NCBI RefSeq assembly: GCF_024722015.1
Contig: NZ_JANQBD010000022.1
Span: 1-64,000, forward strand
Direction of reading: 5' to 3'
From: Paenibacillus radicis (ex Xue et al. 2023)
GTDB lineage: Bacteria > Bacillota > Bacilli > Paenibacillales > NBRC-103111
Length of the DNA stretch: 64,000 bases
In this document: positions 7,378 through 16,572 of the stretch, piece by piece
How the letters are laid out: each line of letters begins with the position of its first letter
Numbering within the stretch: position 1 is the stretch's first letter
Notes under the pieces: generated by a model
Database searches by the model: none
Seen by the model: only the letters and a program-made list of their open reading frames with translations
Told to the model about the DNA's origin: nothing
Made by a program: the position numbers and the translations under genes

Positions 7378-9244
7378 CGAAAGAGATTCAATGAAGCATT
7401 CGTCTCCCGGTCCTGCAGCCGCCCCTCCTATCATGATGGGCCCTGGAGGCGGTCCCGGTGGTGGTATGGGGCCAGGCCGCGGAATGATGGGCAAAGTCGT
7501 ACGCGCCAAGAATACTAAGGCCACCCTCTATAGACTATGGCAATACTTGCGCAAACAGCGCAAAAGTCTGATCACTGTTGTTATTTTAACCTCGCTCAGC
7601 ACAGTATCGGCATTGATCGGACCCTATCTTATCGGGATTTCCATCGACAGGTATATCATCCCAAGAAACTACGATGGCCTATTGTGGCTTTGTCTCACCT
7701 TGTTTGCCATTTATGTATTTGGCGCGGCACTCTCATGGATCCAGTCCTACGTCATAACGGGACTATCACAGCGCACGGTTTTTGAGCTGCGGCGCGATTT
7801 GTTCGAGCATTTGCAGAAGCTACCGCTCCCCTACTTTGACAGCAAAACCCACGGTGAGCTCATGAGCCGGACGACCAACGATATCGAGAACGTGACCAAC
7901 ACCTTGAATCAGAGCGTGACTCAACTGTTGACCAGCGTCCTGACCCTTGCCGGCGCCATTATTATGATGCTTAGCTTGAATCTATGGCTTACACTGCTCA
8001 GCCTTATTATTATACCGGTGGCCATGGGTGTGACCGGCCAGATCGCTAAGCGGACCCGCAGCTTTTTTAGCCGACAACAGCAAAGCCTCGGTGAGCTCAA
8101 TGGGTTTATTGAGGAAACGGTCTCCGGGCAGAGGGTGGTCAAAACGTTCAATCGCGAGGAAAAAGCGATTGAGGACTTCCATAAAATCAATACGAAGCTG
8201 CGAGAAGCCGGCAATAAAGCACAAATTTTATCCGGCTTCATCGGACCTGTCATGAACGTTATTAATAATACGAGTTACGCAATGATCGCAGCTGTAGGCG
8301 GTTGGATGGCTATCCAAGGCATGACCACCATAGGGATCATTGTCGCCTTCCTGAACTATTCCAAGCAATTCGGACGGCCTATCAATGAGCTTGCGAACCA
8401 GTTCAACATGATCCAGTCGGGTATTGCCGGAGCAGAAAGAGTATTCGAGGTTATGGATGTCAAACCCGAATTTGATGAAGCTAACGGAGGAAAACAATTG
8501 GGGCAAGTACAGGGCGAGGTCGTGTTCAATAATGTGAGCTTCAGTTATAAAAAGGATACGCCAACCCTGAAGAATGTTTCCTTGTCTGCCAAGCCGGGGG
8601 AAACCATCGCACTGGTCGGCCCCACGGGAGCCGGAAAAACAACCATCGTCAACCTGCTCACCCGCTTCTACGATATCGATAGCGGCAGCATTACTATTGA
8701 CGGCGAAGATATCCGGTCGCTGGAGAAGAACAGCCTGCGCCAGCAGCTCGGTATCGTGCTGCAGGATGCTTATCTGTTCTCCGACACGATACGGGAGAAC
8801 ATCCGTTACGGCCGTCTCGATGCGACGGACGAAGAGGTTGAAGCCGCGGCGAAGCTCGCTAACGCCGACAGCTTTATTCACAAGCTGCCGCAGGGATATG
8901 ATGCTCAGTTGACCGCGGAAGGCGGCAACTTGAGCCAAGGGCAGCGGCAGCTGCTCACGATCGCCCGGGCCATCCTGGCCGATCCGGCGATCCTGATCCT
9001 CGACGAAGCGACGAGCTCCGTCGATACGCGCACCGAGATGCATATTCAAGAAGCGATGAACTCGCTGATGAAAGGACGCACCAGCTTTGTAATTGCCCAC
9101 CGGCTGAGCACGATCCGTGAAGCGGATCAAATTCTCGTGTTGAACGGTGGGGAAATCATAGAGCGAGGCAACCATCAAGAGCTGTTGGCTGCCCAAGGCT
9201 TCTACTACAACCTGTACACCAGCCAGTTCAACCGGGCTGTGTGA
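7370..9244 (+). CDS. heterodimeric ABC exporter subunit with catalytic ATPase site
   Basis: The partner half-transporter, 624 residues: a soluble Gly/Met/Pro-rich N-terminal extension (about 12-42), six transmembrane helices (about 55-330) and an ATP-binding domain. Walker A (GPTGAGKT), the catalytic Glu546 (LILDEA) and the switch His577 (AHR) are all intact, but the signature is LSQGQ (521-525) in place of LSGGQ. Paired with the upstream subunit this gives one consensus ATP site (its own Walker motifs with the partner's LSGGQ) and one degenerate site, as known for BmrCD and LmrCD. The start overlaps the upstream stop, which indicates translational coupling. Confidence 0.93.
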   Translation: MANERDSMKHSSPGPAAAPPIMMGPGGGPGGGMGPGRGMMGKVVRAKNTKATLYRLWQYLRKQRKSLITVVILTSLSTVSALIGPYLIGISIDRYIIPRNYDGLLWLCLTLFAIYVFGAALSWIQSYVITGLSQRTVFELRRDLFEHLQKLPLPYFDSKTHGELMSRTTNDIENVTNTLNQSVTQLLTSVLTLAGAIIMMLSLNLWLTLLSLIIIPVAMGVTGQIAKRTRSFFSRQQQSLGELNGFIEETVSGQRVVKTFNREEKAIEDFHKINTKLREAGNKAQILSGFIGPVMNVINNTSYAMIAAVGGWMAIQGMTTIGIIVAFLNYSKQFGRPINELANQFNMIQSGIAGAERVFEVMDVKPEFDEANGGKQLGQVQGEVVFNNVSFSYKKDTPTLKNVSLSAKPGETIALVGPTGAGKTTIVNLLTRFYDIDSGSITIDGEDIRSLEKNSLRQQLGIVLQDAYLFSDTIRENIRYGRLDATDEEVEAAAKLANADSFIHKLPQGYDAQLTAEGGNLSQGQRQLLTIARAILADPAILILDEATSSVDTRTEMHIQEAMNSLMKGRTSFVIAHRLSTIREADQILVLNGGEIIERGNHQELLAAQGFYYNLYTSQFNRAV

Positions 9245-9284
9245 CAGTTCTCTGTCTGATATCAATGGAACACGCCTGCAATTC

Positions 9285-9337
9285 AAAAGCGGGCCATCCC
9301 GAGTAGATTTATTCTACGTGGGGTGGCCCGCTTTTTT
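9285..9337. terminator. bidirectional intrinsic terminator
   Basis: AAAAGCGGGCCATCCC pairs with GGGGTGGCCCGCTTTTTT around a 19-base loop. It has A and T tracts on both sides and lies between the convergent ABC and reductase genes. Confidence 0.9.
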
Positions 9338-9395
9338 GGGAGTGGAACTCTCTCACCTGCTTATGAGTTCAGCCCGACATAGAGCTGCTAGCTGC

Positions 9396-10397
9396 TTACA
9401 ACTCCAGCACCTGCTGCCAAATCGTCGGCTCAACAGGAATCCCCTGCTCCAGATTGATCTGTCTTCTGCGCAGCGTTTCTTCGCCGGGATAACGAACACT
9501 CCCCAAGCCAGGTGCCGGCTCCGCTGCTTGCAAATCCTGCACGATCTGCTCGATGCGTTCTGCCAGCTCCTGATGCGATGGGTCGCGGGTCATGTCAAAG
9601 GCCAGAAACACCTGCGAAATCCCCCGCTCTCCGCCCTCTTGAGCAAGATCGTAGGTAGACTTGCCTCCTGATAGCATGACAGCGATCAAATCGAGCATAA
9701 TGGATAGCCCGGAGCCTTTCCAGTAGCCGATCGGCAGCGTTCGTTGCGTTCTCATAATGGCAGCCGGATCTCGCGTCAGATTGCCGGCGTCATCATAACC
9801 ACCTTCAATCGGCAGCGGCTCCCCACGGAATATGTAAGACTGCAGCTGTCCATAGGAGAATTGAGCCATTGCCATGTCCAGTACGACGTGCCCTCCCTCG
9901 CGGGGAACAGCCAGAACGATGGGATTGTTGCCGATCTTGCTCTCTGAGGAGCCCCATGGAGGCATGTTTGGCATCGTATTCGTCCAGCAGATGCCAATAC
10001 AGCCCGCTTCCGCGGCCTGCCAGCCGTAATTGCCGGGCCTCATCCAATGATTCGTGTTCTTCAGCGCAACAGCTCCCAACCCATGCTCACGGGATAGCTC
10101 AATGGCTCTTTCCATAGCAGCATGCGCGTTCAAATTACCGGGGCCATATTGACCGTCCCAACGCTCCAAGGCTCCCCAAGCTGTGATTCTCACAGGCTCT
10201 GCATCCACAACCACATTCCCTTTCTTAATCTGCTCGATAAAAGAAGGAAAACGGTTCAAGCCGTGAGAGTACACACCATCCCGGCTCGCATCGGCAAACA
10301 TCCTCGCGCACAGCTCAGCCCGCTCGGAAGAAAAGCCATTCTTCAAAAGAACACGAAGCAGTTCACTCTTCATCTCGTCATAACTTACCCTGCTCAT
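9396..10397 (-). CDS. dlgD: 2,3-diketo-L-gulonate reductase-like (malate/L-lactate dehydrogenase family)
   Basis: A cytosolic NAD(P)H-dependent oxidoreductase of the Ldh/YiaK family, about 333 residues. Close resemblance to E. coli YiaK/DlgD is seen in SHGLNRFPSFI, NTNHWMRPGNYGWQAAEAG, GICWTNTMPNMPPWG and PIGYWKGSG. The conserved His in the NHW motif is the expected catalytic residue. DlgD reduces 2,3-diketo-L-gulonate in ascorbate-type sugar acid breakdown, but no other gene of that pathway is nearby, so the true substrate may differ. ATG 10397 is chosen because GGAGA lies seven bases upstream. The Dabb gene is 16 bases upstream in the same operon. Confidence 0.82.
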   Translation of the reverse strand: MSRVSYDEMKSELLRVLLKNGFSSERAELCARMFADASRDGVYSHGLNRFPSFIEQIKKGNVVVDAEPVRITAWGALERWDGQYGPGNLNAHAAMERAIELSREHGLGAVALKNTNHWMRPGNYGWQAAEAGCIGICWTNTMPNMPPWGSSESKIGNNPIVLAVPREGGHVVLDMAMAQFSYGQLQSYIFRGEPLPIEGGYDDAGNLTRDPAAIMRTQRTLPIGYWKGSGLSIMLDLIAVMLSGGKSTYDLAQEGGERGISQVFLAFDMTRDPSHQELAERIEQIVQDLQAAEPAPGLGSVRYPGEETLRRRQINLEQGIPVEPTIWQQVLEL

Positions 10398-10413
10398 CTC
10401 AAGCTCTCCTTGC

Positions 10414-10707
10414 TTACCATGTGTAATCCAACACGATAACATCGGCAAAATGCTCTCTTACCAGTCCCACAGTCGACTGATGGCGTTCACTAGGCAAGTA
10501 TGCATCAAGCGATGCCTGGTCTTCAAAGCCAATTCTCATGCCAACTTCGAAGCCTTTGCTTTTGCCCTCTTGGGAATGATTTAGACCGACTGAAAACTCG
10601 GCAATGCCGGGAATATCCTTCAAACCCTGCAGGGTCTCCACGACCTTCTGTTTATCTGCTTCCGTTGTGTCCTCATGCAATTTGAATAAAACCAGATGCT
10701 CTACCAT
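10414..10707 (-). CDS. Dabb family stress-responsive A/B barrel protein
   Basis: A 97-residue single-domain dimeric alpha/beta barrel (Dabb) protein, related to plant stress-induced proteins and found fused or adjacent to many oxidoreductases. The signature features are the opening VEHLVLFKL, the central IPGIAEFSVG strand and the terminal DVIVLDYTW. No catalytic function is established for stand-alone members. It precedes the dlgD-like gene by 16 bases, so it may act on the same compound. GAGGGG lies upstream of the ATG. Confidence 0.85.
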   Translation of the reverse strand: MVEHLVLFKLHEDTTEADKQKVVETLQGLKDIPGIAEFSVGLNHSQEGKSKGFEVGMRIGFEDQASLDAYLPSERHQSTVGLVREHFADVIVLDYTW

Positions 10708-10860
10708 TAGCCATTCCCCTCACAAATAAATTTTGATGTGTTTCCGCTTTGACAACGTTTTCTTACTGCTCTATATTTTACCACAGCAGTCTCGTCATTT
10801 GGCCTATGCTGCGGAAATACAGACAACATTTGTGCGTGGGAAGGGAAGCTTCTCTAATCG

Positions 10861-11652
10861 TCACCGGCAAATATAGACCGCCGTATTTTTCGGATCACGC
10901 CAAGTACCCCCATGACTCCGTATCATTCGTTCAGCTTCGACCTTCAGCCACATTCGCATTTCAGCATGCAGCTTTTCGTCATTTGGGATATCCAGCATGT
11001 TGAACATGGTACCCACATAAGCTGCAATCGGTTCAGAGTTGTGAAAGAGTAAAGCATTTTCATAGACAACTTCCCGAACAGAAGAAAAAGCGGCTCGCAA
11101 AATTTCATTCGCATTCTCGATACAAAAAGTATGAATAAAAGCTTCCTGCAAACTTGTCTCCTGATAACCAAAGCTCAATAACATTCGGTTGCGGAGCTCC
11201 CTTATTCCAGACAGCGATCTTTGCGAGTTTGTTGTAATAATTACATTTCCATTGGATGACAGAACTCTTTTCATTTCCCCCAATGCGATTGGTATATTTA
11301 ACACGTGATACAGCATATGTCTAGCTGAAACCCACTGAAAGCCCCCTTCCCCAAAAGGGATCTGCTGCACATCCCCGACAAATCCCTCAATCTTGTGCTT
11401 CTGCAATCATTCCTGGGGATTGATCTAAACCCACGAGACGTCCTGAATGGCCTTGGTCTTTTAAAAAACGCAGAAATGCGCCTGGACCGCAGCCCACGTC
11501 CAGAACCGCTTCTGTCCCATTTAAATTCATTAGCTTTTGAGCTTCCACGTCCAGATTTATTGCATTCTCAGAGTACAGACGATGTGTATTGGCCCTTATC
11601 TTAAGGGGCTCCGAAGCTTATACTGCTCCTCAACATTGCCCTTCTGATTCAT
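10861..11652 (-). pseudogene. class I SAM-dependent methyltransferase, disrupted by two frameshifts
   Basis: A complete methyltransferase can be read only by changing frame twice. The first piece starts at ATG 11652 (MNQKGNVEEQYKLRSP) and stops at once. The second frame gives LKIRANTHRLYSENA and the SAM-binding motif VLDVGCGPG, then GLDQSPGMIAEAQ before a stop near 11397. The third frame continues IEGFVGDVQQIPFGEGGFQWV to the natural end at 10861, with GEMKRVLSSNGNVIITT as motif post I. Each break is repaired by adding one base (near 11600 and near 11398). The alternative is sequencing error. The last piece alone (10861-11406, TTG start) lacks the SAM site and should not be active. Confidence 0.75.
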
Positions 11653-11761
11653 GTCGACATCCCCCAGTACCATTTTCTAAAATTATATCCCTGGCTTTAT
11701 CAAAAATATATGGAATTTTCCGCTAGAAACCATGGAATTTTGTTGTACCTATAGGATGAGA

Positions 11762-11802
11762 AAGACCCACCAACTCTGCTTAAGAGATGGCGGGTCTTTT
11801 GC
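11762..11802 (-). terminator. intrinsic terminator of the large SLH protein gene
   Basis: AAGACCCGCCA pairs with TGGTGGGTCTT on the minus strand and is followed by T residues. It starts about ten bases after the stop codon. Confidence 0.85.
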
Positions 11803-11810
11803 TTATCATG

Positions 11811-14800
11811 TTATTGATTAAACTGAACAATAGAAAGCATTCTGCTTAAAATTACAGAGCTTTGAGCGCGAGTAGCGGTTGCTGTCGGATCATACTTACC
11901 GGAAGCGACGCCTTCTACGATTTTTTTGTTAGCCATTACGGAAATAGCTTCCTTCGCCCAATTCTCAAACAGATTCTCATCTGTAAACGTTACATTCGAT
12001 CCCACTTGGCTTTTGTTATCAAATCCCGCAAATTTCATTGCACGGTAGATCATCACAGCCATTTCCTGACGGGAAATTTTTTGATTCGGACGGAAGGTTT
12101 GATCATCGTAGCCCGAAACGATACCAACTTCTGCCGCAGCATACACTTGACCTTCAAACCAATCCCCGGAACGGACATCATTAAATTTGTTTTGGGATGA
12201 GGTTATCGGCTTCAATCCCATAGACCGGGCAATCAATGCTGCAAACTCGGCACGGGTAACCGCTTGATCCGGTTGGAACTCATCCTTCGACACGCCCTGC
12301 ACAATGTATTTATTGGCCATACGTTCGATTTCGTCTTTGGCCCAATGAGTTTTAACATCGGCAAATGTAATATTATTTTCTAACAACATGTAAGTGCTGT
12401 TCGTTCTGCTATAAAGCGTGGCCTCAGCACCGGATACAGTGAACGGAACCGGCTGGTAAACAGGGCTTCCTTGACCATCCTTCTCTACACGAACTGCTGC
12501 TAAATTACGTGCGTTTAAGGTCCCTTCTGCTTTGATAGTACGAGGCACGAATTGAGTAAATGTAGAAAGCTCTACACTTTTTCCATCCGTTGAAGTGACT
12601 TTAACCGTAAATTCAACCGTTCCAAGCACTTTTTGACCGGAGGACTTCGCCTTTTCCGCGGCATCCTCATTCTTGGTAATCGTTATTTCAACATTAACAT
12701 TTTCTTTGGAAACTCCAAGCTTCGCCGCCAACTCCTGAAGGTTGATCTGTTTCACAGGCAACTCATAGCTTCCTAATTTCGTATCAATGGTCACTGATTT
12801 CACTTTGTCTTCCGTCGCGATCTTTTGCAAGGCGCTGTTATTCAAAGTTACGACCATTTGATTTGCTTTTACAGTAGAATCTACTGCCAGCTTAAGCTTG
12901 CCAATGTCCGTATTCTTCAAAGCAGCATCAATTACTTTATCATCGACTTTAGCTTGAGCTACCTCTTTGCCATTAACCGTCTTAACTTCAGAAGTCAATG
13001 GTGTAGATTGGTTGTTTTTAGTTCCTTCTGCAGGAGTCGGTGTTACACCTGATGAAGATCCTCCCGATGAAGATCCCCCACTAGTACTGCCAGAGGACCC
13101 GGAACCAAAACGGACTACTGTTATTTGATAATTTTTCTTAGTACCGTTTTCAGCAGTGACTTCAATTGTGATGTTATTTGGTCCAGCAGACAGAGCAACT
13201 GTAGCACCGTTCGTGCCGGTCAGAACCGTTCCATTCACTTTAATAACCGAAGTATTAACTTGCGGTGTTGGATTGATGACAAGCGAGCTAACTCGATTCG
13301 CTACGTTGGCTATAGAGTAGTCTGTTTTATCTGCTGCAAACGCTGGTGACAAGTCTAGAGGCGTAGTACCATCCGTTACCTTCAAGCTGCTTAAGGTTGC
13401 CTCCGCTTCCTTCAAGTCTGATTCGGCCAAAGCAATATCAACCTTCAAATTCCGAATAAGATTATCCTTGATGGTGTTACCCTTAACAATAATATTTTTC
13501 CCTGTTTCGATCCTTAATCCGTAAGTATTTCCGGTTACAGTATTTCCGGTTATTGTGACGTTCTCAGGATCACCTGCACCTGCACCAAGCATATTTACGT
13601 TACTATCTCCATTATGATGAGATAGCAAGATTCCCGAGTAATTAGCTGCAGTGTTGCCTCTGATAATGTTGTTCTTAACAATGGTTCCTGGAGCATTGTG
13701 GAGTTTAATGCCAACTCCATCCTGAACTACATTAGTAGTCCCATCATCTCCACTCGTTCCGCCATACATTTTATAATCTAACGTTCCGATAATCTCGTTC
13801 GCTTCAATTATCGTATCTGGGGAACCCATGTAAACCATCACGCCGTCACGATTATGTTTAAGTGTATTATGATGGATATAGTTCTTCGGGCCGGAAGCTG
13901 AGTGATTCGTATTTGGTGGAGTACCTCCCGTATTGCCGACCCCAATCGCTTCCTTCGGAACATTTTCGATCAAGTTATAGCTGATTTCATTTAAATATTC
14001 ATTTTCACCATGAAGATCAAGAGAGTCTAACAAGGTCCCATTGGCATAGTTTTTTGTTATCAGGTTGTTATGCGCGAAATGCTGGACAATCACTCCATGT
14101 CGGAGATAGGGCCCAAGGAACTTATTGTTTTCAACAAGGTTGAAATACACATCAATAGGTTCACCGAAGTGATCAACTTTAGTAGTGTCACCTTGAACAG
14201 CTATGCCATATCCTGCTCCCCCTGCGCCGACATCAGTAGCGTTTTTAAAGGTGCTGTTTCGAATGGTGATTTCTTGGCTCCGGCTAACCCTTATGCCCAT
14301 ACGTTGGAAATGCTCTACAGTGACATTCTCAACAACTATTTTATTAGATCCAATACCACCACTCTGGTCGATATAGATCCCGTTTCCATATCCCCCGATT
14401 TTAGGATTCGCTGTATTTGTGTTCGTAGAATATGCATATTTCGGTTGACCGTCTGGTCCCATTTCATTCAACTTGTCCCCAAAAATCGACTTGATAGTAA
14501 AATTGGAGATAAGCAATTCTTTCTTGGCGAAAGCTTTAATTACTCGTGAGCTGCCATTCAGTTCATTAAAGTAAGAGAGTAGAACGGTGCCTTGTTCGCT
14601 TTCACCACGAAGATTGACGTTACTCTTCACTTGGAAATTGGATAAAGCATCCGTACTCATCGTTGATTTGAGGTGGTAAACACCGTTAGGGAAATAGATT
14701 TCATGATTAGCAAGAACTCTAGGATCACTTATGGCATTATTAATAATAAGCGAATTATCAAAATTAGGATCATCCGGTTTAGCACCAAAATCTGTGACAA

Positions 14801-16157
14801 TGTTCCACGTTTTTATTGGATTGCGATTTGGCTCATACGGAATGTATGGCGCTCCATCTCCATCGACTAAACCAGGTACAGTGTTACGTTTTGCCGGAGG
14901 TTTTGGAGGCTCCGTATAAGGAACCGGAATAAGATTAGTACTGCCATCCGCAGCCGGCGGATAGATTTGGAAGGCTGTTAAGCTGTTCCAATCCTTTGAA
15001 TTCGGTGCGCTGTTCCCATTTCCGAGGTACCGCACGTAACGAGCTGTTATATTCTTGCCACTCAGATTGACGAGCTCCACTTCTTCTGTTGTTCCACTGC
15101 TTTCTTGCCCCACGAGTACTGGTGTCCAAGTTATCCCATCGTTGGAAACAAGAATATCAAAAAAGGATTTCCTGATTTTCCCCGCATTGAACGCAATGCC
15201 CAGATAACCTATCGGCTTTGCTGAGCCTAGGTCCAGCTGTATCCACTGACGTTGATCAGCCGTGTTTTGAGCAGACCACCGATAGTAGCGATTGTTGCCT
15301 ACCACGTTTTGAGGAATGTTACCGTCATCGGCACTGGCTGTTACGTTAGCCGGCAGAATCGTATAGGGAAGATTAGGTCCTGAACCTTCTAATTTCTGAA
15401 GAATCAAGGCTGGTTTTTTGTTGGTACTACCGAACAACGAACTGCTAAAATCAGCGTCAGTGTTAAAAGAGTTATAAATGGTCGAAGCACCGGTTTGTGT
15501 CTTTTCAGTTGCTCTAACCAAGAAGCTAACCGCTCCTGCAGTTTTATTTTGTTTGACGAAATTAGTTACGTCAACCCTATATTCATCATCAGCTGCGGTA
15601 GGGGAAAAGGTTCCCAGTTCAGTGGCCTGAGCCCCATATTTTGTCTCATATCTCAATAATGAATCTGTTACCGAACTATTGTATCGCACTGCTGCATTGG
15701 TCCATGTAATCAAGTTTGAACCTGCCGGTGGTACTGGTGAATTCGTAACTACCCATTGGTAATTAATATCGGAACTCCAATTGTTGTAAGTTACCCCTAC
15801 CACAGTAAAACTTGGATTTGTTGTAACCGTTGTTTTTGCCTTTATGCTCAATAATATTTTATCCGCTTGGGTTACTTTGCTAGGATCGGGCAAATCGAAC
15901 TTAAAGTACGCTTGCCGCTCCGTTCCATTACCTGCTTTGACATTATAACTAGCAGTTGAGCCACCTTGATGGTTTCTTGGAAAGTGAAACCCCTGGTACG
16001 CAGTGGTTTGTTCAATGACAGCGTTCGCACTCGCACCGTATTTAGCTAGTTCGTTGATCGTTTCTGCATGCACCTGCAATGGTGCAATAATCAGTACCAT
16101 TTGCAAAACAAGCAGCGCACTCAAAAATAAACTTACTGTTTTCTTAATTTTGCTCAC
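11811..16157 (-). CDS. large surface protein: DNRLRE, F5/8C, pectate-lyase-like beta-helix, cadherin-like and three SLH domains
   Basis: About 1448 residues. GTG 16157 is chosen because GGGAGGC lies upstream; an in-frame ATG at 16184 would precede that site. Order: signal peptide to about 31 (QVHA), a DNRLRE-like beta-sandwich (about 50-250), an F5/8 type C discoidin-like domain (about 260-395), a pectate-lyase-3-type right-handed beta-helix opening with IVTDFGAKPDD (about 445-905), a cadherin-like sandwich (about 925-1005), a Ser/Gly linker, an unrecognised domain, then three SLH domains (last about 180 residues: FADVKTHWA, FNDVRSGDWF, FTDENLFENWA). SLH domains anchor it to the wall polymer. 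It probably binds and cleaves or epimerises a polysaccharide; no catalytic residues could be assigned. A cre site lies 57 bases upstream. Confidence 0.88.
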   Translation of the reverse strand: MSKIKKTVSLFLSALLVLQMVLIIAPLQVHAETINELAKYGASANAVIEQTTAYQGFHFPRNHQGGSTASYNVKAGNGTERQAYFKFDLPDPSKVTQADKILLSIKAKTTVTTNPSFTVVGVTYNNWSSDINYQWVVTNSPVPPAGSNLITWTNAAVRYNSSVTDSLLRYETKYGAQATELGTFSPTAADDEYRVDVTNFVKQNKTAGAVSFLVRATEKTQTGASTIYNSFNTDADFSSSLFGSTNKKPALILQKLEGSGPNLPYTILPANVTASADDGNIPQNVVGNNRYYRWSAQNTADQRQWIQLDLGSAKPIGYLGIAFNAGKIRKSFFDILVSNDGITWTPVLVGQESSGTTEEVELVNLSGKNITARYVRYLGNGNSAPNSKDWNSLTAFQIYPPAADGSTNLIPVPYTEPPKPPAKRNTVPGLVDGDGAPYIPYEPNRNPIKTWNIVTDFGAKPDDPNFDNSLIINNAISDPRVLANHEIYFPNGVYHLKSTMSTDALSNFQVKSNVNLRGESEQGTVLLSYFNELNGSSRVIKAFAKKELLISNFTIKSIFGDKLNEMGPDGQPKYAYSTNTNTANPKIGGYGNGIYIDQSGGIGSNKIVVENVTVEHFQRMGIRVSRSQEITIRNSTFKNATDVGAGGAGYGIAVQGDTTKVDHFGEPIDVYFNLVENNKFLGPYLRHGVIVQHFAHNNLITKNYANGTLLDSLDLHGENEYLNEISYNLIENVPKEAIGVGNTGGTPPNTNHSASGPKNYIHHNTLKHNRDGVMVYMGSPDTIIEANEIIGTLDYKMYGGTSGDDGTTNVVQDGVGIKLHNAPGTIVKNNIIRGNTAANYSGILLSHHNGDSNVNMLGAGAGDPENVTITGNTVTGNTYGLRIETGKNIIVKGNTIKDNLIRNLKVDIALAESDLKEAEATLSSLKVTDGTTPLDLSPAFAADKTDYSIANVANRVSSLVINPTPQVNTSVIKVNGTVLTGTNGATVALSAGPNNITIEVTAENGTKKNYQITVVRFGSGSSGSTSGGSSSGGSSSGVTPTPAEGTKNNQSTPLTSEVKTVNGKEVAQAKVDDKVIDAALKNTDIGKLKLAVDSTVKANQMVVTLNNSALQKIATEDKVKSVTIDTKLGSYELPVKQINLQELAAKLGVSKENVNVEITITKNEDAAEKAKSSGQKVLGTVEFTVKVTSTDGKSVELSTFTQFVPRTIKAEGTLNARNLAAVRVEKDGQGSPVYQPVPFTVSGAEATLYSRTNSTYMLLENNITFADVKTHWAKDEIERMANKYIVQGVSKDEFQPDQAVTRAEFAALIARSMGLKPITSSQNKFNDVRSGDWFEGQVYAAAEVGIVSGYDDQTFRPNQKISRQEMAVMIYRAMKFAGFDNKSQVGSNVTFTDENLFENWAKEAISVMANKKIVEGVASGKYDPTATATRAQSSVILSRMLSIVQFNQ

Positions 16158-16461
16158 TAGAATCGCCTCCCTTATCATTTTCAAAAATCTAAAAGTTGCA
16201 CTAAACCAAAATATGTAAACGATTTCAAATTATTGATCCTCCTTTTACAAATAGACAAGCCTATGCCTAAATATATAACAAGATGCTTAGCTCGAATTGT
16301 TGTTTTTTCGTTTGCGATTGTGTTTTTATTGGCTTATTTCAAATAAAAAGCCCAGCTTCTTTTTCTGGAAGAATGGCTTTTGCACCCACTATTAGGAATG
16401 TGGAAACCATCCCCAGTTCCTATCTTAAAGGGATGGAAGTCACCAAGCAGGATCCGTAAAA
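16158..16461. other. intergenic region upstream of the SLH gene
   Basis: No gene is seen. The region holds the ribosome site and cre site of the SLH gene and its presumed promoter. A short AAAAAGCC..GGCTTTT hairpin lies near 16346-16380 (weak arms). Confidence 0.5.
16214..16227 (-). promoter_or_regulatory. CcpA catabolite-responsive element (cre)
   Basis: The minus strand reads TGAAATCGTTTACA, which fits the consensus TGWNANCGNTNWCA at every defined position. It is 57 bases before the GTG start of the beta-helix surface protein. Carbon catabolite repression by CcpA is inferred. Confidence 0.75.
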
Positions 16462-16510
16462 CACAAAAAAGACCCTTTAGACAAGCGCCATCCTGCCTCT
16501 TGTTTAAAGG
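16462..16510 (-). terminator. intrinsic terminator of the nitroreductase gene
   Basis: On the minus strand CCTTTAAACAAG pairs with CTTGTCTAAAGG, then a T-rich tail (TTTTTT) follows. It lies about 60 bases after the nitroreductase stop. Confidence 0.7.
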
Positions 16511-16572
16511 ATCCTCTATACTCTAACTCAGTCATGCCCAAATCACACCAAATAACTTCATGCCCTTATAAA

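Noticed and set aside
8228..9286. 352-residue open frame on the minus strand
   Set aside because: It lies antisense to the ATP-binding domain of the second ABC subunit, has no ribosome site and no recognisable motif. It is a shadow of the real gene.
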